In this document: piece after piece, positions 34,943 through 39,597 of the stretch
Layout: each line of letters begins with the position of its first letter
How positions within the stretch are numbered: position 1 is the stretch's first letter
Assembly: GCA_030638415.1 (NCBI GenBank)
Contig: DAOWEO010000110.1
Location: 1-39,597, forward strand
From: Bdellovibrionales bacterium
GTDB taxonomy: Bacteria; Bdellovibrionota; Bacteriovoracia; Bacteriovoracales; Bacteriovoracaceae
DNA: 39,597 nucleotides
Reading direction: 5' to 3'
Program-made: the position numbers and the translations under genes
Notes under the pieces: generated by a model
What the model was told of the DNA's origin: nothing
Database searches by the model: none
The model's input: only the letters and a program-made list of their open reading frames with translations

Positions 34943-35482
34943 CTACCTAAAGAAATCTTCTTTAATCCCACTCTCTCTCAATAAATCATAGTGGTCAAAT
35001 GAGTTATGTTTACCCTTTGAAAAATAACACTTTTTCATAATTTTAAAACCTGGAAGGATTATACTTGGCCGTAAAATAGCTCCATATATAATTTTCATCA
35101 CTCTAAACTTATCACGAAATGGTAACTCACAAAAACCTGCATCAATGTAACAAGGAACATGCCCCTTAAAAGCACTCTTTTTGATCTGCTTACAACTTTT
35201 ACCACTATCAACAGACGCAAGGGTGTTTTCTTGCAAACAAGTTCTAGTCTCTCGCATCCATTGGCGCCCAACTGCACTAAATTTACTCTGTTTTTTAGAG
35301 AAGCGATCACAGTATTTATAAGCATATCCTAAATAATATCCTTTTATCCCACAGTGGTTAGTACCCTCCATGCATAGGTAGGCGTTACAGCTATTAGCAC
35401 TTGCTGTACAAGATATTTCTAGCGCTGCGTATGAGCGAAAAGAAATTAAAATAAAAAGTATTGATAAACCTAATGTTTTCAT
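34943..35482 (-). CDS. Secreted ten-cysteine protein with stanniocalcin-like cysteine pattern
   Basis: 179 residues with an export signal (residues 1-20, ending S-Y-A-A). The mature chain has Cys at 25, 32, 37, 44, 58, 82, 97, 111, 118 and 152. The spacings (6, 4, 6, 13, 23, 14, 13, 6, 33 residues between) closely follow the ten intrachain cysteines of human stanniocalcin-1 as I recall it (8, 4, 5, 8, 23, 15, 13, 6, 34). The segment K67-F-x3-G-R..R-E-T-x2-C82 matches K-F-x3-G-K..K-E-S-x2-C there. The eleventh, dimer-forming Cys of stanniocalcin is absent. It is translationally coupled to the deacetylase gene: that stop codon is part of this gene's TAGGAG ribosome site. The function is unknown; it is likely a disulfide-rich exported factor. 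Confidence 0.75.
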   Translation of the reverse strand: MKTLGLSILFILISFRSYAALEISCTASANSCNAYLCMEGTNHCGIKGYYLGYAYKYCDRFSKKQSKFSAVGRQWMRETRTCLQENTLASVDSGKSCKQIKKSAFKGHVPCYIDAGFCELPFRDKFRVMKIIYGAILRPSIILPGFKIMKKCYFSKGKHNSFDHYDLLRESGIKEDFFR

Positions 35483-35488
35483 AAGCTC

Positions 35489-36295
35489 CTATTTAAAATC
35501 CCGTACTGCTGGAATCTCTTCTACTAATTTAAACTGCCACTTAATCGAGCTGCCCTCTAGTTGACGTAAAACTTCTTTAATAAGTTGAGCAGATTTTATT
35601 TTAAGATCGTGAAAAAGCACTAAAGAAGCAGTACCTCTGCGGTAATTATTATAGATTTGCTTAACGTAACTATTAGCACAACTTTTTACTGATTGTTTGT
35701 ATTTCCAACACTTCCAGTCAGCATCATTTTTAACTCCACGTACTCCACCTCCAGCATTCCAGAATATTGGACCTACGTAACCACTCAAAATTGGGTGATC
35801 GTTAGCAACGTCTGTACGCCAGCTATTCCATACCCCGCCAGGAGCCCTAAAAAGAGTAATATCATTATTGGCTAAGTACGGAGTAACGACTTCATGTGCA
35901 TCCATTAAAGAGTTATAAAAAGTAGATTTAGAGGGAAAGTCCATCTCATGATTGTAAGTATGGTTCCCTACTGCGTGTCCTAGCTGAACCATTCTTTCCA
36001 TCGTGGCCCTATTTCTTGCAACTTTTTTACCTATTACAAAAAAAGTTGCCACTGCATCATACTCACTAAGTGCATCTAATACAGCAGAGGTTACCTTTCT
36101 AGTAGGTCCATCATCAATAGTTATAAATATGGTATTTTTCGTAACACCTTTAATCTTTGCTCCTACAAGAGGAAACGTTTGCTTACTAGAAAATATCTTT
36201 TCTCGCTGCCCATCTTCTTCGTGAAATTGGTGTCCAAAACTATGAGCAAAGACCTCTGCACTTAGTATTAGTATAAAAATTATGATTGTTTTCAT
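35489..36295 (-). CDS. Secreted polysaccharide deacetylase (NodB homology)
   Basis: 268 residues with a signal peptide (residues 1-17). NodB motifs: T-I-D-D-G-P (catalytic base and metal Asp61-Asp62), G-N-H-T-Y-N-H (metal His112 and His116), R-A-P-G-G (from Arg150), D-A-D-W (near 193) and L-V-L-F-H-D (His229). It removes N-acetyl groups from peptidoglycan or chitin-like polymers outside the cytoplasm. In Bdellovibrio bacteriovorus, deacetylases of this family mark prey peptidoglycan; a similar role here is inference. It lies 28 bases downstream of the protease gene, with a GGAG site eight bases before the ATG. Confidence 0.92.
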   Translation of the reverse strand: MKTIIIFILILSAEVFAHSFGHQFHEEDGQREKIFSSKQTFPLVGAKIKGVTKNTIFITIDDGPTRKVTSAVLDALSEYDAVATFFVIGKKVARNRATMERMVQLGHAVGNHTYNHEMDFPSKSTFYNSLMDAHEVVTPYLANNDITLFRAPGGVWNSWRTDVANDHPILSGYVGPIFWNAGGGVRGVKNDADWKCWKYKQSVKSCANSYVKQIYNNYRRGTASLVLFHDLKIKSAQLIKEVLRQLEGSSIKWQFKLVEEIPAVRDFK

Positions 36296-36323
36296 TTTTA
36301 AATCTCCATTCAGTTAGTAAGGT

Positions 36324-37589
36324 TTATCGGTTCGCACTAAATAGGCAAAACGACCGCAGTACTTCACCTACTCTAAAATTAGCGGGACAGTTTATTTCAT
36401 CTTTTTTAATTTTATTTCCATCTACAGATAATTTTTCTAATTGCATTAGACCTGAAAGTGGTGAAAGGTTTTCAATTAAATTGTTATCTAGATAAAGCTT
36501 TTGAATATTGCTAAATTCTGTAATAGGTTTAAGAGAACTAATGCCAAGACCTTTCAAGTGGACTCTTTTTATTGTAGAAAGTTTGTTATACAGAAATTCA
36601 CAATCCATTGATTTATACTTCTTAGATACAGCATTAATAAATGTCTGGTCACTGCTGTCTCCAACCTCTTTCTCGCAATACTGCATAAATGAAAAATGAG
36701 GCTCAGGAGATTTCTCTCTCTTAATAATCTCTTTCAATGGAAAATTTGTAATACGATAGACATTTTCACCAGAACACCTAGCATTATCACTATCGAAATT
36801 ATCACACTTAGAAAGCTGTAAGCATTTGTTGTCTTCATCATAATATTTATCAATAGCACCGCTAACCAATATTCCCTCAATGAGAAGAGAGTTCTGATTA
36901 ACAACCGCCGAACCGGAGTTTCCACCAAATGCATCTAGATCTGTTACAATATATTTTGCATCACTACTTACTATCTTTCCACCAAAGCTTATTTTTTGAG
37001 GTAGTCCAAGAGGATGACCTATCAGCAACATCTGATCAGTTATTTTTTTTAGTGCTTTATTTGATCGGTATTTCAACGGAATACGATTTGTTACTACTCG
37101 TTCCAATTGAATAACTGCAAAATCATTTTTTAAAAAATAATTTTGGGCCAAAACTTTTTTACAACGGTAGGCATTTTTTTTTGGTATCAACCTATTTTTA
37201 TCACTCTCATCAGTATAGTCAAAAACCCAGCTTGTATTTAAACACTCTTCACTATCGGTAATGCAATGACCGGCAGTTACAATAATATCATCAGCAACTA
37301 AAAACCCCGAACATTGTGATTGTGTTGTTTGGTTGGAAAATTGTACATCAGCACAAAAACCTGATTCTTCTAAAGTTTTACCACTATAGATATAATTCTC
37401 AGAATCAAAGCTTACCAGTTGGAAGTTATAAAATTTAGCAACAGTCGATCTACCAATATCCTGATATAACCATTTAGAATCAGAAGATCCTTCCCGATTA
37501 TCCATACCATAAACCGCTTTGTTTGCAGCTTCAGCATGTCCTGTTGATCCTAGCAACCACAGAAGAAAAATGAATAGTTTAAGCCTCAT
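36324..37589 (-). CDS. Secreted trypsin-like serine protease fused to leucine-rich repeats
   Basis: 421 residues from ATG 37589, chosen because AGGAG lies five bases ahead; a GTG six bases upstream would sit against that ribosome site. A signal peptide (residues 1-21, ending G-H-A-E-A) is followed by an S1/V8-type protease with T-A-G-H-C (His108), N-D-F-A (Asp156) and G-G-N-S-G-S-A (Ser225). Paired Cys residues suggest disulfides. Residues about 330-405 hold two to three leucine-rich repeats of the SDS22/internalin kind (I-K-R-V-H-L-K-G-L-G, IQKLYLDNNLIENLSPLSGL, LEKLSVDGNKI). The repeats may direct the protease to protein targets. It leads the three-gene secreted operon. Confidence 0.9.
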   Translation of the reverse strand: MRLKLFIFLLWLLGSTGHAEAANKAVYGMDNREGSSDSKWLYQDIGRSTVAKFYNFQLVSFDSENYIYSGKTLEESGFCADVQFSNQTTQSQCSGFLVADDIIVTAGHCITDSEECLNTSWVFDYTDESDKNRLIPKKNAYRCKKVLAQNYFLKNDFAVIQLERVVTNRIPLKYRSNKALKKITDQMLLIGHPLGLPQKISFGGKIVSSDAKYIVTDLDAFGGNSGSAVVNQNSLLIEGILVSGAIDKYYDEDNKCLQLSKCDNFDSDNARCSGENVYRITNFPLKEIIKREKSPEPHFSFMQYCEKEVGDSSDQTFINAVSKKYKSMDCEFLYNKLSTIKRVHLKGLGISSLKPITEFSNIQKLYLDNNLIENLSPLSGLMQLEKLSVDGNKIKKDEINCPANFRVGEVLRSFCLFSANR

Positions 37590-37607
37590 GAACACTCCTA
37601 ATACTAC

Positions 37608-37637
37608 TATATATCACACAAATGGCTCATCGCGTAA
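37608..37637 (-). promoter_or_regulatory. Candidate promoter of the protease-deacetylase operon
   Basis: On the minus strand an extended -10, TGA followed by TATATA (hexamer at 37608-37613), has TTACGC 18 bases upstream. It lies 19 bases before the protease start, so the leader would be short. The palindrome at 37652-37666 is just upstream of it. Confidence 0.35.
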
Positions 37638-37651
37638 GTCCTACATTCGTA

Positions 37652-37666
37652 TTGTAATTATTACAA
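37652..37666. promoter_or_regulatory. Fur/PerR/Zur-type 7-1-7 operator candidate
   Basis: TTGTAATTATTACAA is a perfect palindrome with 7-base arms and one central base. It differs by one base per arm from the Bacillus PerR box (TTATAATnATTATAA) and by one base per arm from the Zur box (TCGTAATnATTACGA). It lies between two divergent promoters and ends two bases before the -35 of the plus-strand gene. Confidence 0.6.
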
Positions 37667-37668
37667 AG

Positions 37669-37696
37669 TTGCACTGTTTTTTTCTATTTTTATAAT
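37669..37696 (+). promoter_or_regulatory. Strong sigma-70 promoter of the small exported protein gene
   Basis: TTGCAC (37669-37674), 16 bases, TATAAT (37691-37696, consensus). The predicted transcript has an AT-rich leader of about 59 bases before the ATG at 37762. Confidence 0.75.
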
Positions 37697-37761
37697 AAAT
37701 TTGATACGTAAAATTAATACTATTGAACTGAATCTATTATTATTTTAATTAAGGAGAATTT

Positions 37762-38085
37762 ATGAAAACACTAGTTATTACCAGTTTATTACTTTTATCT
37801 TGTTCAACTATTTTTGCATCAACAGTTACGAAAAATGCAATGACAGATGACGTCAATATTATTTTAAAAGCTGCACAAGAAGTTCGAAAGCTACATATAG
37901 CAACAGAGATGAACTCTATCGTAAATTTTAATACTGTTGGATCAGTTCAGGCCATCAATATTACTGATAAAGGCACTCACGCTGAGATAATTATGGCCTA
38001 TTCAGGTCCAGCTGTTAACTGTGAAAGTACAGTTATAGTAAGAGCAAATTCAGTGGATATTGTTGCCACTCAGTGCGCTGAGTAA
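37762..38085 (+). CDS. Small exported protein, divergent from the protease operon
   Basis: 107 residues. A signal sequence occupies residues 1-19 with a signal peptidase I type end (T-I-F-A); an alternative lipobox reading L-L-S-C at Cys14 would make it a lipoprotein. Mature residues are small and beta-prone, with Cys87 and Cys105 well placed for one disulfide. I recognise no family. It has a strong promoter and an AAGGAG site, so high expression is likely, and it shares the control region with the secreted operon on the other strand. The stop is one base from the convergent mobA-like gene. Confidence 0.75.
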   Translation: MKTLVITSLLLLSCSTIFASTVTKNAMTDDVNIILKAAQEVRKLHIATEMNSIVNFNTVGSVQAINITDKGTHAEIIMAYSGPAVNCESTVIVRANSVDIVATQCAE

Positions 38086-38086
38086 A

Positions 38087-38674
38087 CTACTCTAACGATA
38101 AAAATCGTACATAATCATCTGGAGTATTCAGATTTAAACAAAGGTAAGGGTGATCAATATTCACTCGTACCTTTGTAAAATTATCATCTTCTATAAAATG
38201 GTCTAATCTATCGTTATAGCAAGTCGTCAAACTTAGCTTACTCACCACTTTTTCTCTAAGTAAAATAGGATGTCCTCCCTTAAGAGTAAGAGGTGCTTGT
38301 CCAATCACAATATCATTTTTTTCTTGAGTTAATATGCTTAAGGCTGTGAATGACATTAGAGGAACATCAATAGGTAAAATAAGTATATTCTTCTGAATAG
38401 CTTTTTTACAACCTAGCACTACAGAATAAAAAGGACCTAGAGCAATATTATCATTATCAACAAATTTAACTTTCTTTCCATAGGAAGCTAACTTCTGTCT
38501 ATACAACTGTTCATTATCTTCAACAATAACAATAACCTCATGCCCTTGCATTTCCAAAAAGCGTCTAACCTGAAACTCAATTAAAGACTCATCTCCAATT
38601 GAAAGCATTCCCTTAGGACTTCCCATCCGAGAAGACTTTCCTGCTGCTAAAATAACTAAGGAATAATCTTTCAT
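38087..38674 (-). CDS. MobA/MocA-like nucleotidyltransferase
   Basis: 195 residues from ATG 38674, which overlaps the preceding stop as ATGA; a longer in-frame version would add 25 residues lying over that gene. The N-terminus L-V-I-L-A-A-G-K-S-S-R-M-G-S-P-K-G is the nucleotide-binding signature of the MobA-like NTP transferase fold. P-I-D-V-P-L supplies the metal Asp, and G-G-H-P-I-L is typical of the molybdopterin cytidylyl/guanylyltransferase group (MocA, MobA). It may attach CMP or GMP to a molybdenum cofactor or activate a sugar or polyol phosphate. The neighbouring DUF364 gene favours a metal-cofactor role. Confidence 0.85.
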   Translation of the reverse strand: MKDYSLVILAAGKSSRMGSPKGMLSIGDESLIEFQVRRFLEMQGHEVIVIVEDNEQLYRQKLASYGKKVKFVDNDNIALGPFYSVVLGCKKAIQKNILILPIDVPLMSFTALSILTQEKNDIVIGQAPLTLKGGHPILLREKVVSKLSLTTCYNDRLDHFIEDDNFTKVRVNIDHPYLCLNLNTPDDYVRFLSLE

Positions 38675-39402
38675 GGTAGTAGCTCTCGGGAAATTGTAAG
38701 ATACTCTAATCCAGTTGATGCACGGAATGAATTTCCAGCAGAGAGACAATGTTTTAGATTTTCTCCATCAATAACAACAGCTCCTGCTAACATATTTACT
38801 CCATGCTGTAATAGTACGGGTAGCATTGGAGTAGTTGGTCCAAGCAGTATAACTTTTGCTTGAGGAGAACAAAAAGACACAACGTGATCAAAAGTATTAT
38901 TTACTAGTGTCATAGCAGTAATAAAAATAACATCATAACTAGCAAGCTCAGGATAGCAATCAGTACCTAACTCTCCATCACGTGGATCAAGTTCAAATAG
39001 ACTTACTTTGGAAAAATGCCCCGACTCTCGAAATTTTCCTACAAATGGAAAACGTCCTATCACTGCGATACTTTTTCCTTTTGGTAGAGAATATACAAAG
39101 CGATGTGCTTTTTGCTTAGTCGCATCTAAAATATTTTCTTTTTGTGAGCAAATTGAATTTAGTAATGCAATAAAAATAGATCGGTGAAAATTATTTGAAA
39201 AACTTATTTTACTTAGTACTTGCTCACCAGTTAGTCCAATAAAGGACGAACGATCTTCCACTTCCCCACAATTAGTACTTAATCCATACTGTCCTGACAT
39301 ATTTTTAACAAGCAGGCTCCGTCTAAATACATCAATATGCTTCACTACAGATGAGTAGAACTCCAAAGGTAAATTAGTGGCGATAGTCTGTAAGATATCC
39401 AT
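38671..39402 (-). CDS. DUF4213/DUF364 family, putative metal-chelation protein
   Basis: 243 residues. The N-terminal part resembles DUF4213 (an enolase-N-like fold), and the C-terminal half is a Rossmann-like DUF364 domain with V-I-G-R-F-P-F-V, an F-E-L-D-P-R-D-G loop, D-V-I-F-I-T-A-M-T-L-V-N-N-T-F-D and L-L-G-P-T-T-P-M-L-P. Families with this pair are annotated as putative heavy-metal binders and often sit beside molybdenum or radical-enzyme genes. The ATG lies immediately after the T-run of the upstream terminator and has no Shine-Dalgarno sequence. It is translationally coupled to the nucleotidyltransferase downstream. Confidence 0.8.
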   Translation of the reverse strand: MDILQTIATNLPLEFYSSVVKHIDVFRRSLLVKNMSGQYGLSTNCGEVEDRSSFIGLTGEQVLSKISFSNNFHRSIFIALLNSICSQKENILDATKQKAHRFVYSLPKGKSIAVIGRFPFVGKFRESGHFSKVSLFELDPRDGELGTDCYPELASYDVIFITAMTLVNNTFDHVVSFCSPQAKVILLGPTTPMLPVLLQHGVNMLAGAVVIDGENLKHCLSAGNSFRASTGLEYLTISRELLP

Positions 39403-39433
39403 AAAAAAAAAGGAGAGGCTAGAACCTCTCCTT
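39403..39433 (-). terminator. Rho-independent terminator of the gene at the window's right edge
   Basis: On the minus strand, a perfect 9-bp stem AAGGAGAGG/CCTCTCCTT (39425-39433 with 39410-39418), loop TTCTAG, then a T-run that ends directly at the start codon of the next gene. Confidence 0.9.
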
Positions 39434-39444
39434 CCTAAAGTTAA

Positions 39445-39597
39445 TTATTGCTTATCAACAAGCTCATTGAATTCGTTAATCATCTCATCAATACTACCCA
39501 TCTCATTGAAAGTTCCCTTCCAGTAGTTAGTATGATCAAACCATTGTGCATTAAGCTCATTAAGATCTTTCTCTTGTTGCTCAATCCATGTGAAGTA
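39445..39597 (-). CDS. 3' end of an unidentified gene (partial)
   Basis: 50 residues are visible, ending at TAA (39445-39447); the start lies beyond the window. The segment is helical, acidic and rich in Trp, Asn and Glu (FTWIEQQEKDLNELNAQW, later FNEMGSIDEMINEF, ending ELVDKQ). The codon pattern and the strong terminator 11 bases downstream support a real gene. Too little is present to name it. Confidence 0.7.
   Translation of the reverse strand, partial: YFTWIEQQEKDLNELNAQWFDHTNYWKGTFNEMGSIDEMINEFNELVDKQ

Noticed and set aside
38675-38749. Longer version of the MobA-like protein from ATG 38749
   Set aside because: The extra 25 residues lie over the DUF364 coding end and precede the normal N-terminus of the family; ATG 38674 overlaps the stop as ATGA.
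1-39597. tRNA, rRNA, riboswitch, prophage or insertion sequence
   Set aside because: I saw no T-loop consensus, no known riboswitch core, no integrase or transposase frame and no target-site duplication. A covariance-model search would settle the RNA question.

Overview
This AT-rich window with tightly packed genes looks like a chromosomal segment of a Gram-negative bacterium, most plausibly of the Bdellovibrionota (a Bacteriovorax/Halobacteriovorax-like predator). That placement is inference. It rests on the low GC, the lysine-repeat histone-like protein, the outer-membrane and LPS-type genes, and the cluster of secreted hydrolases. There are no phage, insertion sequence, CRISPR, rRNA or tRNA features, and no gene-free stretch above 300 bases.

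Layout. 1-4315 (+): the end of a histone-like protein with perfect 27-bp repeats, a small glutaredoxin-like protein, an HD phosphohydrolase, a secreted protein, a polytopic membrane protein and a rhodanese-like protein without its catalytic Cys. 4310-9294 (-): the elongasome cluster mreC-mreD-mrdA(PBP2)-rodA without mreB, followed by a MarR regulator. 9444-12169 (+): a PpiD/SurA-like membrane foldase, a ferredoxin and menB. 12166-13189 (-): a small protein and an MscS channel. 13305-15236 (+): an ABC-F ATPase. 15251-21098 (-): one long operon with a site-2 protease, scpA, scpB (with a long acidic tail), an rluB-type pseudouridine synthase, hslO and mnmH. 21328-24418 (+): a Nudix hydrolase, two secreted barrel-like proteins and two small proteins. 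24558-30042 (+): a DegT aminotransferase, trmB, dnaG and rpoD, the last two being the classical macromolecular synthesis pair. 30209-33382 (+): a SWIM/SNF2 helicase that appears to start at ATT. 33351-34862 (-): a small membrane protein, a gmhB-like phosphatase and a family 2 glycosyltransferase.

The most interesting region is 34943-38085. Three secreted proteins lie in one minus-strand operon: a trypsin-like protease fused to leucine-rich repeats, a polysaccharide deacetylase, and a 10-cysteine protein. The spacing of those cysteines closely matches vertebrate stanniocalcin. A divergent gene encodes a small exported protein, and the shared promoter region holds a perfect 7-1-7 palindrome of the Fur/PerR/Zur type. 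The window ends with a MobA-like nucleotidyltransferase, a DUF4213/DUF364 protein and the 3' end of an unidentified minus-strand gene.

All functional calls come from reading motifs in the translated sequence. No database search was possible.
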